Below, in pieces: positions 18,011-26,678 of a DNA stretch of 40,782 nt. The translations under genes were made by a program, and so were the position numbers. The DNA comes from Rhodobacteraceae bacterium HLUCCA12. GTDB taxonomy: Bacteria; Pseudomonadota; Alphaproteobacteria; Rhodobacterales; Rhodobacteraceae. The notes below the pieces were generated by a model. That model searched no databases. It was not told the origin of the DNA and saw only the letters and a list, made by a program, of their open reading frames with translations. Numbering within the stretch: the stretch's first letter is position 1; the number at the start of each line of letters is the position of its first letter. The stretch spans positions 1 through 40,782 of the forward strand of contig LJSV01000020.1 of assembly GCA_001314715.1 (NCBI GenBank). Direction: 5' to 3'.

Positions 18011-20039
18011 GCTGGCGTGCCAGCGCCTCCAGCGCCTGCGGCACGTCGCCCCGCTGCCGGGCATACTGGATCGGGCCGCCCCGGAACGGCGCCCAGCCGG
18101 TGCCGAAGATCATGGCGGCATCAAGTTCGTCGGCAGTGGCGACCACACGTTCGCGCAGGCATTCCACGGCGGCGTTGCACATCGGCAGGATCAGCCGGTC
18201 GGTCAACCGCATGGCGACGTCGTCGCCCTGTCGCGCCGGGCCGGCCGACTGCGGCGGGGTGTCGCCTTGCCAGTCATAGAGCCCCTTGCCGGCCTTCTTG
18301 CCGGTCTCGCCCTTTTCGACCTTTTCGGCCAGCCATTCCGGCACCTTGGGCATCGCGTCCTCAAGCCCGTTCTGCAACGACCGGGCGACCTCAAGACAGA
18401 TGTTCAGCCCGACCTGGTCGGCCAGCGTGACCGGCCCCATCGGCATGCCGAAGGCCAGCGCGGCGCGGTCGATCTCGTGCTTGTCCATGCCTTCGTCCAG
18501 CATGGTCATGGCCTCCATCAGGTAGGGCGCCAGTATCCGGTTCACCGCAAAACCGGGATAGTCGCGCACCTGGACGGGCAATCTGTCAAGCTCGCCCACG
18601 AAAGCGGCCAGACGCTCAAGCGTGGCCTGTGCCACCGCCTCATGCGCGACCACTTCGACCAGGGGCATCTTTGACACCGGGTTGAAGAAGTGCAGCCCGG
18701 CAAAGCGCGCGGGATCGGGCGCGGCATCATAAAGCGATTGCAGCCGCAGGCTCGATGTGTTGGTGGCCAGGATCGCGCCATCCTTCATCGTGTCGACCAG
18801 GCTTGCAAAGATCTTTTCCTTCAGGTCGGCCTTTTCCGGCGCGGCCTCGATCACCAGATCGGCGCGCGCGCGGCCCAGCCCGGTCGGATCCGGCATCATC
18901 CGGTCAAGCGCATCGCGTGCGTCGATCGACTTAAGGTGCTTTCGCTTGTAGAGATCCACCGCATTCCTGACCGCCTGCCCCAAGGGTTCCAGCGCAACGT
19001 CCTCCAGCGTGACGCGCTTGCCGCGCAAGGCCGACCAGGCGGCGATTTCGGCGCCCATCGCGCCCGCGCCGATGACATGAACATGGGCGATGCCGGATGT
19101 TTCGCCCGCCCCGGACTTGAGGGACCGGCGCAGGAAGAAGACCCGGATCAGGTTCTGCGCCGCCGCGCTTTGCAACAACTCGGCAAACGAGGCGATCTCG
19201 GCCTTTTGCATCGCATCCGGGTCGCCGCCGTGGTCCTGCCACAGGTTGATCAGGGCAGTCGGTGCGGGATAGTGCTGCAACGGGGCTGATTTCTCGGCCT
19301 CCTGGCGCATTCGTGTGGCGGCAATGCTGCGCGCGGGGGCGGTGCGCAGCGCGCTGGCCTTGAGGTCGCGCTCAGTGCGCTCCAGTCGTCCGGCGATCGC
19401 AGCCTCGATCGCCGCATCGGCGTGGCGTTCGGGAACCAGCGCGTCGATCAGGCCCAGCCGTTTGGCCTTCTTGTCATGGATCGACTTGCCGGTCAGCATG
19501 GCCTGCATCGCCTCGACCGGGTCGATCAAGCCCGTCAGGCGGAAGGTGCCACCCAGACCGGGGTGCAGGCCAAGCTGGACTTCGGGAAAGCCCGCCTTGA
19601 CCCCGTCCAGCCCGATCCGGTGGTCGCAGGCCAGCGCCAGTTCAAGCCCGCCACCCAACGTGTTGCCGTGGATCACCGCAACGGTCGGGCAGCGCAACGC
19701 CGCCAGCTTGTCCAGCACCGCGTGGCCCTGATGCAGCAAGGTGAGCGCGGCATCGCGATCAAGCCCGGCAAAGGCGTCGATATCGGCCCCGGCGGCAAAG
19801 CCCGACGGCTTGGCCGAGCGCAGGACCAGCGCCCGCGCCTGCGCGGCAGCGGCATGGTCGATCAGGCCGTCGAGTTCGCGCAACACGGTATCGGAAATGA
19901 CATTCGTGCCGGTCCCCGGAACGTCGAGCCACAGGGTCACGACACCATCGATCTCTTCGCGCCTCCAGGTTGTTACCTCGGGCGGGCGGGGGGCATCGGT
20001 CATGCTATCGGGGGTGATTTCGTCCATAACGTCTGTCAT
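17964..20039 (-). CDS. fadJ: Fatty-acid oxidation multifunctional protein (enoyl-CoA hydratase / 3-hydroxyacyl-CoA dehydrogenase)
   Basis: A 691-residue bifunctional enzyme. The N-terminal crotonase domain (about 20-290) has GFAAGADIDAF (oxyanion hole) and the catalytic Glu residues in GNTLGGGLELALACDHR and GFPEVQLGLHPGLGG. The dehydrogenase part starts near 330 with the NAD-binding VHVIGAGAMGAEIA. It continues with ATNTSSLRLQ, the His in FAGLHFFNPVSKMPLVEV, and a second C-terminal dehydrogenase domain (MGPVTLADQVGLNICLEV). The start forms an ATGA overlap with the thiolase stop. FadJ versus FadB naming is uncertain; the pairing with a FadI-like thiolase and the length favour fadJ. Confidence 0.93.
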   Translation of the reverse strand: MTDVMDEITPDSMTDAPRPPEVTTWRREEIDGVVTLWLDVPGTGTNVISDTVLRELDGLIDHAAAAQARALVLRSAKPSGFAAGADIDAFAGLDRDAALTLLHQGHAVLDKLAALRCPTVAVIHGNTLGGGLELALACDHRIGLDGVKAGFPEVQLGLHPGLGGTFRLTGLIDPVEAMQAMLTGKSIHDKKAKRLGLIDALVPERHADAAIEAAIAGRLERTERDLKASALRTAPARSIAATRMRQEAEKSAPLQHYPAPTALINLWQDHGGDPDAMQKAEIASFAELLQSAAAQNLIRVFFLRRSLKSGAGETSGIAHVHVIGAGAMGAEIAAWSALRGKRVTLEDVALEPLGQAVRNAVDLYKRKHLKSIDARDALDRMMPDPTGLGRARADLVIEAAPEKADLKEKIFASLVDTMKDGAILATNTSSLRLQSLYDAAPDPARFAGLHFFNPVSKMPLVEVVAHEAVAQATLERLAAFVGELDRLPVQVRDYPGFAVNRILAPYLMEAMTMLDEGMDKHEIDRAALAFGMPMGPVTLADQVGLNICLEVARSLQNGLEDAMPKVPEWLAEKVEKGETGKKAGKGLYDWQGDTPPQSAGPARQGDDVAMRLTDRLILPMCNAAVECLRERVVATADELDAAMIFGTGWAPFRGGPIQYARQRGDVPQALEALARQHGARFTPDAGWSDLA

Positions 20040-21319
20040 GCAGCCTCCAGAAGCATGGCGCCGCCCTGCCCGCCGCCAATGCATTCGGTGGCGATGCCGC
20101 GGCGCTTGTTGTCGGCTTTCAGGGCGTTGGCGAGGTGCAGCACGATGCGGTTGCCGCTGGTGCCAACCGGGTGGCCAAGGCTGATCGCGCCGCCGTCGAC
20201 ATTGAGCCGGTCGCGGTCAACCCGGCCGAACGCGGCATCATAGCCCAGCACGTCGCGGCAGAAGTCATCGTCCTGCCAGGCCGCCAGACAGGCCAGCACC
20301 TGTGCCGCGAAGGCTTCGTTGATTTCCCAAAGGTCGATGTCGTCAACGTCGAGGCCGTGGCGCTGTGCCAGAGGCGTCGACGCCAGCACCGGCCCGAGCC
20401 CCATGATCGCCGGGTCCAGCGCGGCCCATTCGCTGTCGGTGATCCGTGCCAACGGGGTCAGGCCATGGGCCTCGACCGCGGTTTCCGATGCCAGCAGCAC
20501 CCAGGAGGCGCCATCGGTGATCTGGCTGGAATTGCCCGGTGTGACCTTGCCGAACGGTTTTTCAAAGGCTGGCGCCAGTTTGGCAAGCTTTTCGAGTGAG
20601 CTGTCCGGGCGCACACCGTCGTCTTGCGCGTGCACCTGTCCGTCGCGGTCGAAGGCCGGCATGACCTCGCCGGCCAGACGCCCGCTTTCCTGCGCCGCGG
20701 CAAGTCGCTTGTGACTGTCGACGGCATAGGCATCCGCCGTCGCGCGGTCGATGTTGAACCGATGCGCCAGCACTTCGGCGGTCTGGCCCATGTTCAGGTC
20801 GGTGATCGGGTCGGTCAGACCGCGCTCCAGCCCGATAATGGGTGAAAAGAAGCCTGGGCGAACCTCGGCCAGTTTCTGTGCCTTTTCGAAGGTTGATCCG
20901 GCCCGCGCCATGTCGCCGAACCATTCGGTCGCGGCGTGCCTGAAAACCAGCGGCGCATGACTCAATGCCTCGGTCCCGCCGGCCAGGATCATCTGGTGGC
21001 TGCCGTCACGGATATAGCGATAGGCCGTGTCGATGCTTTGCATCCCCGAGCCGCAATTGATCTGGACCGTGAACGCCACTGTCTGTTCGCCCAGTCCCAG
21101 CCGCAGGGCGGCGACCCGCGCGGGGTTCATCTCGTCCTGGATGACGTTGACGCACCCCAGGATCGCCAGGTCAATGGCCGAGGGCGCGAAAGGCTGGCGC
21201 ATCAAAAGCGGACGGCCGCATTGCACGGCCAGATCGACCGGGGTGAACGGGCCGGGCTTGCCGCGGGCTTTCAGGAACGGGGTGCGGGCGCCGTCAACGA
21301 TATAGACGGGTCGGCTCAT
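20036..21319 (-). CDS. fadI: Acetyl-CoA acyltransferase (thiolase), beta-oxidation
   Basis: A 427-residue thiolase that cleaves 3-ketoacyl-CoA to acetyl-CoA and a shortened acyl-CoA. The nucleophile is Cys89 in QINCGSGMQ. The His in SLGHPVGTSGNR and the C-terminal Cys in CIGGGQGGAMLLEA complete the site. The region EINEAFAAQVLACL is the usual NEAFA motif. Length and the GSGMQ variant point to the FadI type rather than FadA. Its ATG overlaps the fadE stop (ATGA), and its stop overlaps the next start in the same way, so it lies inside a translationally coupled operon. Confidence 0.94.
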   Translation of the reverse strand: MSRPVYIVDGARTPFLKARGKPGPFTPVDLAVQCGRPLLMRQPFAPSAIDLAILGCVNVIQDEMNPARVAALRLGLGEQTVAFTVQINCGSGMQSIDTAYRYIRDGSHQMILAGGTEALSHAPLVFRHAATEWFGDMARAGSTFEKAQKLAEVRPGFFSPIIGLERGLTDPITDLNMGQTAEVLAHRFNIDRATADAYAVDSHKRLAAAQESGRLAGEVMPAFDRDGQVHAQDDGVRPDSSLEKLAKLAPAFEKPFGKVTPGNSSQITDGASWVLLASETAVEAHGLTPLARITDSEWAALDPAIMGLGPVLASTPLAQRHGLDVDDIDLWEINEAFAAQVLACLAAWQDDDFCRDVLGYDAAFGRVDRDRLNVDGGAISLGHPVGTSGNRIVLHLANALKADNKRRGIATECIGGGQGGAMLLEAA

Positions 21320-23562
21320 TCGGCGGCCTCCTTGCCTGGGTCAGTTTCGGGCGGGGCGCTACCGGGGAACAGCCGCTGCAACGCCTCGGGGGTGTAGTCG
21401 TCGACGGCAATCACGCGTCGGGCGGCTTCCTCGGCCTCGGACAACTGGGCGCTGTCGGCATCCGACAGCACGCCCGCATGGCGTGCCGCGTCGGCGCTCT
21501 TGCCCAGATCGCGCAGGCGTTTTCGGATCGGCTCTACCGCGATGGCAAGGCGCCAGGCGCGCTCCAGCAGCCCCAGCCCGCTGTCAGGTGCCCCCGGATG
21601 CAGCGCGCCGATCAGCCGGTCGCGGGTTTCGCAGGGGTGATAGGTCAACATGGCCACTGCCTCGGTCAGATCGTGCGAGGGGCCGCGCGCATGCGATCCG
21701 GGGCGCACGACCAGGCGCAGGATCACGCGCGCCCAGGCGGCGGGCAGGTTGGCGATGGTTTCATCCAGCGCCCGGCCGATATCCCGAAACGATGTCTCGG
21801 CGACATACCGCACCAGCGGCAGATCGGCCTCGGGGCGGCCGTCGTCCTCCCAGCGTTTGAGGGTGGCGGCGACCAGAAACATTTCCGACAGCGCATCCCC
21901 CAGCCGGGCCGAGATCATTTCCTTGCGCTTGAGCGCGCCGCCAAGCGTCAGCAGGGCCAGATCGGCGGTGACGGCAAAGGCCGACGACCACCGCGACAGC
22001 CGCGCATAAAGATCCCTGATCTTGCCGGCATCCGCGGGCGCGTGGCCCCTGCCGGTCAGTGCCGCACCGAAGGCGCGAAAGACCGTCCTGGTCGAATGGC
22101 CGACATGCGCCCAGAAATGACGGTCGAATTCGGTCAGGGCCTTGTCGTGATCGTCCTCCTGCAGGGCCTGCATTTCCTTCAGAAGATACGGATGCGCCCG
22201 GATTGCCCCCTGGCCAAAGATGATCAGGTTGCGGGTGACGATGTTCGCGCCCTCGACCGTGATGCCGATGGGAATGGCGCGATAGACCGGCTGGAGATAG
22301 TTCAGCGGCCCATCGATCACCGACTTGCCCGAATGCACGTCCATCGCGTCGTTGACGCTGTCGCGCATGCGCTCGGTGGCGTGGTGTTTCATGATCGCTG
22401 AAACAACGGCCAGCTTGCTGCCCTGGTCCAGCGCGGCGGTCGTCAGGCGGCGGCCGGCATCGATCGCGTAGGCATTGGCGGCAATGCGCGCTATCGGCTT
22501 CTGCACACCGCCAAAGAGACCGATAGGCAGGCCGAACTGCGTGCGGATACGGGCATAGGCGCCGGTCGTATGGGCCGACAGCGCCGCCGCCGCCGCCGAC
22601 AGCGAGGGCAGCGAAATGCCGCGCCCGGCGGCCAGCGCGCTCATCAGCATCATCCAGCCGCGCCCGGCATAGTCCGGCCCGCCGATGATGTGGTCCAGCG
22701 GAATGAATACATCCTTGCCCTCGGTCGGGCCGTTCATGAACATCGTGCCCGATGGCAGGTGCCGCCGCCCGATATCGACCCCCGGCAGATCGGTGGGCAC
22801 CAGCGCGCAGGTGATGCCGATCTCGGTGGTGTCGCCCAAAAGCCCGTCTGGATCGCGCAGCTTGAAGGCCAGGCCCAGAACCGTGCAGACCGGGGCCAGC
22901 GTGATGTATCGCTTGGCCCAGTTCAGCCGGATGCCGGTGACTTCCTCGCCTTGCCACATCCCCTTGCAGACCACGCCGTCATCGACCATCGCCGAGGCGT
23001 CCGATCCGGCTTCTTCGCTGGTCAGGCCAAAGGCGGGGAGTTCCTTGCCGGAGGCCAGCCGCGGCAACCAGTGTCGCTTTTGTTGATCGGTTCCGAATTG
23101 CAGGATCAACTCGCCCGGTCCCAGCGAGTTGGGCACCATCACCGTCACCGCACCGACAACGGAGTGGCTGGAGATGTATCGCACCACCTCGGAATGCGCA
23201 TGGGCCGAGAACCCCAACCCGCCATGTTCCTTGGGGATGATCATGCCGAAAAAGCCGTGCGCGCGCATGTGCTGCCACGCCTGGGGCGGCAGATCGGCGG
23301 TGTGGCGATCTATGTCCCAACCGTCGAGCATGTTGCACAGCGCCCGGCAGGGGCCGTCGATGAAAGCCTGCTCTTCCCGGGTCAGTTCGGGCGCGGGGAC
23401 GGCGCGGAGCTTCGACCAATCGGGACGACCGGCAAACAACTCGCCCTCAAAATGCACGTCGCCAACGGCGATCGCCTCGGATTCGGTGTCGGACAGGCTG
23501 GGCAACGCAGCCCGCGCCCATGAGAAAATGCGACGCGTCACATGATCGCGGCGAAAGGTCAT
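21316..23562 (-). CDS. fadE: Acyl-CoA dehydrogenase, FadE type
   Basis: A 748-residue flavoenzyme for the first step of beta-oxidation, longer than ordinary acyl-CoA dehydrogenases and close to the E. coli FadE class. Visible parts are FGMIIPKEHGGLGFSAHAHS (about 133), AFGLTSEEAGSDASAM in the FAD/substrate region, GRGISLPSLSAAA, and ITVEGANIVTRNLIIFGQGA, which holds the expected catalytic Glu. A C-terminal extension of about 200 residues is the DUF1974-like FadE-specific part. AGGAGG precedes the start by 8 bases. It is the first gene of the four-gene operon and has a leader with a TTTGCGCAAA palindrome. Confidence 0.94.
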   Translation of the reverse strand: MTFRRDHVTRRIFSWARAALPSLSDTESEAIAVGDVHFEGELFAGRPDWSKLRAVPAPELTREEQAFIDGPCRALCNMLDGWDIDRHTADLPPQAWQHMRAHGFFGMIIPKEHGGLGFSAHAHSEVVRYISSHSVVGAVTVMVPNSLGPGELILQFGTDQQKRHWLPRLASGKELPAFGLTSEEAGSDASAMVDDGVVCKGMWQGEEVTGIRLNWAKRYITLAPVCTVLGLAFKLRDPDGLLGDTTEIGITCALVPTDLPGVDIGRRHLPSGTMFMNGPTEGKDVFIPLDHIIGGPDYAGRGWMMLMSALAAGRGISLPSLSAAAAALSAHTTGAYARIRTQFGLPIGLFGGVQKPIARIAANAYAIDAGRRLTTAALDQGSKLAVVSAIMKHHATERMRDSVNDAMDVHSGKSVIDGPLNYLQPVYRAIPIGITVEGANIVTRNLIIFGQGAIRAHPYLLKEMQALQEDDHDKALTEFDRHFWAHVGHSTRTVFRAFGAALTGRGHAPADAGKIRDLYARLSRWSSAFAVTADLALLTLGGALKRKEMISARLGDALSEMFLVAATLKRWEDDGRPEADLPLVRYVAETSFRDIGRALDETIANLPAAWARVILRLVVRPGSHARGPSHDLTEAVAMLTYHPCETRDRLIGALHPGAPDSGLGLLERAWRLAIAVEPIRKRLRDLGKSADAARHAGVLSDADSAQLSEAEEAARRVIAVDDYTPEALQRLFPGSAPPETDPGKEAAE

Positions 23563-23688
23563 GACGGTTCCTCCTGACGCACTCAACGCGTGGGAGGGTG
23601 TGGGGTTCCGTCAGCCGGGGGCTGGGTTGGTCCAGCGGGCGCGCGCAGCATGGCGCGGTCCATGATTTCGGGAGAGGTGGTTTGGGCG

Positions 23689-23698
23689 TTTGCGCAAA
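23689..23698. promoter_or_regulatory. TTTGCGCAAA palindrome in the fadE leader (candidate operator)
   Basis: A perfect 10-bp palindrome lies about 127 bp upstream of the fadE start. Its position suggests an operator for a regulator of the beta-oxidation operon. No regulator gene is adjacent, so the binding protein is unknown. Confidence 0.35.
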
Positions 23699-23834
23699 GC
23701 GAAAATGGCAGCTTTTCCCGAAACCAACGGCGCGGCGCCTTGACTGGAAATAATCAATAATACCGCTTTGAGCCTAGAGTGGGATGCTGGCAGGATTGGT
23801 GTCATGCCAATTATCCAAATTAAATTAATGGGTA

Positions 23835-23882
23835 TTGGCTCCGGCGGTAGGGATCGAACCTACGACCAATTGATTAACAGTC
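23835..23882. repeat. Left attachment site (attL), partial copy of the tRNA-Asn 3' part
   Basis: These 48 bp are identical to 33823-33870, which is the 3' part of the intact tRNA-Asn gene from the CCA end to the anticodon loop. Beyond 23882 the match stops and the tRNA 5' half is missing, so this copy is not a functional tRNA. With the right copy it defines an integrated element with a unit length of 9,988 bp. Confidence 0.93.
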
Positions 23883-23887
23883 GATTT

Positions 23888-23983
23888 TTGACAGCTATCA
23901 GCGCCAAACGATGTAAAACTATCGTCGCACACAAAGCACTGAAAATCAATATTTCTTGACGTTCTCGGCTATCATCGTCTAAC
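23888..23983 (+). promoter_or_regulatory. Two promoter-like sites upstream of the integrase
   Basis: TTGACA at 23888 with TGTAAA at 23912 (18-bp spacer), and TTGACG at 23956 with TCTAAC at 23978 (16-bp spacer). Both point toward the integrase. The second would give a leader of about 57 bases that contains the GTTCCCC repeats. Confidence 0.4.
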
Positions 23984-23985
23984 TT

Positions 23986-24034
23986 TGGGGAACGGCGGGT
24001 ATCCGCAACTCTGTTCCCCAGACTGTTCCCCAGA
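23986..24034. repeat. GTTCCCC repeat cluster, left end of the element
   Basis: An inverted TGGGGAAC (23986-23993) is followed by two tandem 12-bp copies of CTGTTCCCCAGA (24011-24022 and 24023-24034). Similar GTTCCCC copies stand near the other end at 33719-33756. Such repeats near both ends are what arm-type integrase sites look like. In RNA, TGGGGAAC could pair with either GTTCCCCA copy, enclosing a small GCGG/CCGC stem. Confidence 0.5.
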
Positions 24035-24047
24035 AGGGCAAATTGAC

Positions 24048-25280
24048 ATGAAGCTGAAGGCGGCGACGATTGAAACGCTACAGGCGACTGACAAGCGGCA
24101 GGAAATCCCCGACGACCTTTGCACCGGCCTTTACCTGGTGGTGCAGCCTACCGGCAAAAAGAGCTGGCAAGTGCGCTACAGGCACGGCGGGGTGCATCGG
24201 CGGATGACCCTTGCGAGCTTCCCGACTCTGACACTTGCGGCGGCGCGCGTTCGGGCGCGCGAAGTCATGGCAGCGGCCAGCGAAGGGCGCGACCCTGCCG
24301 AGGAAGTGAAGGCGGCGAAGGCACCGAAGCCCGAGGACGACCGCGACAAGATCAAGACCTTGATCGGCCAGTATGACAAGCGGCACCTCAAAGGGCTGAA
24401 ATCCGGCGACGTGGTGCGGCGCGAGCTTGACCGTTTCGTGGTCAAGGAATGGGGCGAGCGGGACATTCATTCGATCACCAGGCGCGATGTGATCGACCTC
24501 TTGGACGGCATCGCGGATAGCGGGCGCGTAGTGACGGCGAACCGGGTTCGGGCCTATCTCAACAAGTTCCTGAATTGGGCGGTGGAGCGGGATATCCTGC
24601 CCCTGTCACCGGCAACCGGCGTCAAGCCGGTGGCGAAAGAGGCCAGCCGAGACCGGGTGCTGACCGATGATGAAATCCGCTGGTTCTGGCAGGCTTGCGA
24701 GGCCGAGGGCTTCCCGTGGGGGCCTCTCGGCAAGGTGCTGCTGCTGACCGGGCAACGGTTGAACGAGGCGGCGCAGATCACCGAAGGCGAAATCCGGGGC
24801 GATCTGTGGCACCTCTCGGCAGACCGGACAAAGAACGGGCGGGCGCATGACGTGCCCTTGTCGGACGCGGTGCAAGCGGTTCTCGGCGCGGTGGAGCGGA
24901 TCGAGGGGAAACCGGGCTTCATCTTCACGACGACCGGCACAACCCCCGTTAGCGGGTTCTTCAAGGCGCGGGCACATCTGGCCGAGGCGATGGAGCGGCT
25001 TGCGGCAGAGGAACGCGGCGAGGCGGTGGAAATCCCGCGCTGGACCTTTCACGATCTGCGCAGGACGGCGGCAACCGGCATGGCCCGGCTTGGCATCCCG
25101 GTGCGCGTGACCGAGGCGGTTCTAAATCACATCTCGGGCACGGGCGGCGGGATCGTCGCGGTTTATCAGCGGCACGACTATGCGGACGAAAAACGGCAGG
25201 CGCTCGAGGCTTGGGGGCGGTTCGTTCTGTCGCTGGTGCAAGGCCAGCCCGACAACGTGGTGCGGCTTTCCCATGGCTGA
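24048..25280 (+). CDS. int: Tyrosine-type site-specific integrase of the element
   Basis: A 410-residue phage/island integrase. An N-terminal arm-binding domain of the DUF4102 type covers about residues 1-95 (DLCTGLYLVVQPTGKKSWQV). A core-binding SAM-like domain is at about 100-190, and the catalytic domain runs from about 200. The catalytic set is Arg237 (TGQRLNEA), Lys262 (RTKNG), His335 and Arg338 (FHDLRRT), His361 (LNHISG) and Tyr373 (AVYQRHDY). It lies 165 bp inside attL and would recombine the tRNA-Asn site. The Met of MKLKAATIET was chosen because AAGGG lies upstream and the family starts there; an earlier Met at 23985 would run through the repeats. Confidence 0.95.
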   Translation: MKLKAATIETLQATDKRQEIPDDLCTGLYLVVQPTGKKSWQVRYRHGGVHRRMTLASFPTLTLAAARVRAREVMAAASEGRDPAEEVKAAKAPKPEDDRDKIKTLIGQYDKRHLKGLKSGDVVRRELDRFVVKEWGERDIHSITRRDVIDLLDGIADSGRVVTANRVRAYLNKFLNWAVERDILPLSPATGVKPVAKEASRDRVLTDDEIRWFWQACEAEGFPWGPLGKVLLLTGQRLNEAAQITEGEIRGDLWHLSADRTKNGRAHDVPLSDAVQAVLGAVERIEGKPGFIFTTTGTTPVSGFFKARAHLAEAMERLAAEERGEAVEIPRWTFHDLRRTAATGMARLGIPVRVTEAVLNHISGTGGGIVAVYQRHDYADEKRQALEAWGRFVLSLVQGQPDNVVRLSHG

Positions 25281-25959
25281 CCTTTGTTCCATGGAGGAAA
25301 TCCGAAGCATTTGCGCCGAAGTGGCGGGCGTTGATCTAATATCATGCGATCAGCCGACGGCGCAGGAAATCAATCGTCAAGCATTTGCGATTTTTGGATC
25401 AGCACTGCCTTTAGCTTGGGAGAACCCGAGCAAGATCGAGACGGAAATAGACGGGATAATCCGTGATATTCGGAAACTTCGTCAACGCATTATCGCGCTT
25501 GATGGCTATGCGAAGTCACTGGCGAGGAAACATGCTGTAAGAGAAAAGGAACAGGAAATCCTCGATAGTATTGTGGCCTCGGCGGGCGACTCTGAAAAAA
25601 TGGCAGAGGCTGTCAGGCAATTCGACGAATTTAGCAAGCGACCTAAAGAGCTTTGGGTTGATATTGCGGCACTGTCGCACCTCGATGCCTTGGAGCAAGC
25701 GTTGACCGGACCCGCCGAAGTGGCAATCGCGGCTACTCCACCGGGTGCAGGCAGGCGACCAAACCGCCGCGCCTACCGGGTTGCCCTGGTAGCGGCTCGG
25801 GTTTTCCAAGATTTGACCGGCACTAATCCGACATTCTGGAACGGCGGCGAAACTCCATTCAGTAGGATGGTGGCCAAAATCTACAGATGTGCGGGGATCA
25901 AGGCTGACCTTCGCAAGCCTATCGAAGCGGCTATGCACGAATTGTCGGGTGCAAGCTGA
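25273..25959 (+). CDS. Unknown protein, accessory gene next to the integrase
   Basis: A 228-residue soluble protein I do not recognise. Residues about 40-85 look like a coiled coil (IETEIDGIIRDIRKLRQRII). A hinge rich in Ala, Pro and Gly (TPPGAGRRPNRRAYRV, about 155-170) leads to a C-terminal domain with FQDLTGTNPTFWNGGETPFS and KIYRCAGIKADL. Codon use is less GC-biased than in its neighbours, which suggests a separate origin. Its ATG overlaps the integrase stop by 8 bp, so it is expressed with or just after int. Position between integrase and regulator is typical for cargo genes of satellites, but no defence or other function can be assigned. Confidence 0.75.
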   Translation: MADLCSMEEIRSICAEVAGVDLISCDQPTAQEINRQAFAIFGSALPLAWENPSKIETEIDGIIRDIRKLRQRIIALDGYAKSLARKHAVREKEQEILDSIVASAGDSEKMAEAVRQFDEFSKRPKELWVDIAALSHLDALEQALTGPAEVAIAATPPGAGRRPNRRAYRVALVAARVFQDLTGTNPTFWNGGETPFSRMVAKIYRCAGIKADLRKPIEAAMHELSGAS

Positions 25960-26002
25960 ATTTGGGCATTTAGCTTTCGGCTCGGCCAATGGATTACTTG
26001 GG

Positions 26003-26028
26003 TATCACGTTCTAACAAGAGGCGTGAT
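26003..26028. promoter_or_regulatory. Inverted repeat TATCACG/CGTGATG before alpA (candidate operator)
   Basis: ATCACG (26004-26009) and CGTGAT (26023-26028) face each other just before the AlpA start, flanking the ribosome site AGAGG. TATCACGT here is the reverse complement of ACGTGATA at 27943-27950 upstream of the packaging genes, so both may be sites for one regulator. Confidence 0.4.
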
Positions 26029-26031
26029 GCT

Positions 26032-26232
26032 ATGGAAAACAAGCTGATATCCGCAAATGCGGTGCGCGACCTGTGCGGCGGTGTGTCTGACATGACCCTG
26101 TGGCGCTGGCTCAATGACTCCGATCTTGCCTTCCCGAAGGCGGTTTACATCGGGAAGCGGCGCTATTTCCGCGAGGCCGAAATCTCCGCCTGGATCGAGG
26201 CGCAGGCCGAGGCATCGCGGGGTGCCGCATAA
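26032..26232 (+). CDS. alpA: AlpA-family transcriptional regulator / excisionase
   Basis: A 66-residue winged helix-turn-helix protein of the AlpA/MerR-like type. The pattern SANAVRDLCGGVSDMTLWRW, then FPKAVYIGKRRYFREAEI and AWIEAQ, is the classic AlpA layout. In P4-like and PICI-type satellites, AlpA proteins control integrase/excision and the switch to replication. AGAGG lies upstream of the ATG. It overlaps the next gene by one base (TAATG). A role as excisionase here is inferred from family and context. Confidence 0.9.
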   Translation: MENKLISANAVRDLCGGVSDMTLWRWLNDSDLAFPKAVYIGKRRYFREAEISAWIEAQAEASRGAA

Positions 26233-26678
26233 TGACCTCGGAAAACGAAACCCCCGGCGCGGCTGGCACCGCGACCGAGGGCGAATTTGAAACCGGGCAG
26301 GTTCCGCCAATAGAATACCGTATCCGCAAGGAATGGGCAAACGCGGCGTGGTTCGCGCTCGACCATTGCGACCCGCAAGACGTGGCCCATATCTGCGCGA
26401 CCTGCCTTGCCGAGCTGGAAACCGGCGGGCCTGTCATGGGTGATCTGCTGGGCACCGTGACGGGGGATGCGCTATTCTGGGCAGACTGTGCCCCCCCGCA
26501 TGAGCTTGCGGCCTATGGCTGCGCGGCGCTGGACCGGCTGCGCGGCCTGGCGCTCGGATTGAACACCCGCAAGCGGCTGTTTGCCCGGCTCTGGGAAACC
26601 TTTGACCCGAAGGACCGGCAAGCCTTCCTGACGCGCGTTGATGCCGAGGGGCGGTTCCTGCGCAGGGGGGCGGCATGA
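26232..26678 (+). CDS. Unknown small protein of the element
   Basis: A 148-residue protein with a disordered acidic N terminus (about 1-25) and a predicted helical body (YRIRKEWANAAWFALDH to the end). It contains several Cys (HICATCLAEL, WADCAPPHELAAYGCAAL) without a clear zinc-finger spacing. I do not recognise a family. It is wedged between alpA and the ATPase gene with overlaps at both ends (TAATG and ATGA), so it belongs to the same transcript. It does not resemble a small terminase, although that activity has no other visible candidate. Confidence 0.7.
   Translation: MTSENETPGAAGTATEGEFETGQVPPIEYRIRKEWANAAWFALDHCDPQDVAHICATCLAELETGGPVMGDLLGTVTGDALFWADCAPPHELAAYGCAALDRLRGLALGLNTRKRLFARLWETFDPKDRQAFLTRVDAEGRFLRRGAA

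Larger units (their letters stand above)
23563..24047. other. Gene-free stretch: fadE leader, attL and integrase leader
   Basis: This 485-bp gap holds three things. First, 23563-23834 is the chromosomal leader of fadE, with a palindrome at 23689-23698. Second, 23835-23882 is the left attachment repeat. Third, 23883-24047 is element DNA, noticeably richer in A/T, with two promoter-like hexamer pairs and GTTCCCC repeats before the integrase. No protein-coding frame in it looks real. Confidence 0.7.

Noticed and set aside
23835-23898. A second tRNA-Asn gene at the left end of the element
   Set aside because: Only the 3' part is present; sequence past 23882 does not form the 5' half, so it is an attachment-site remnant.
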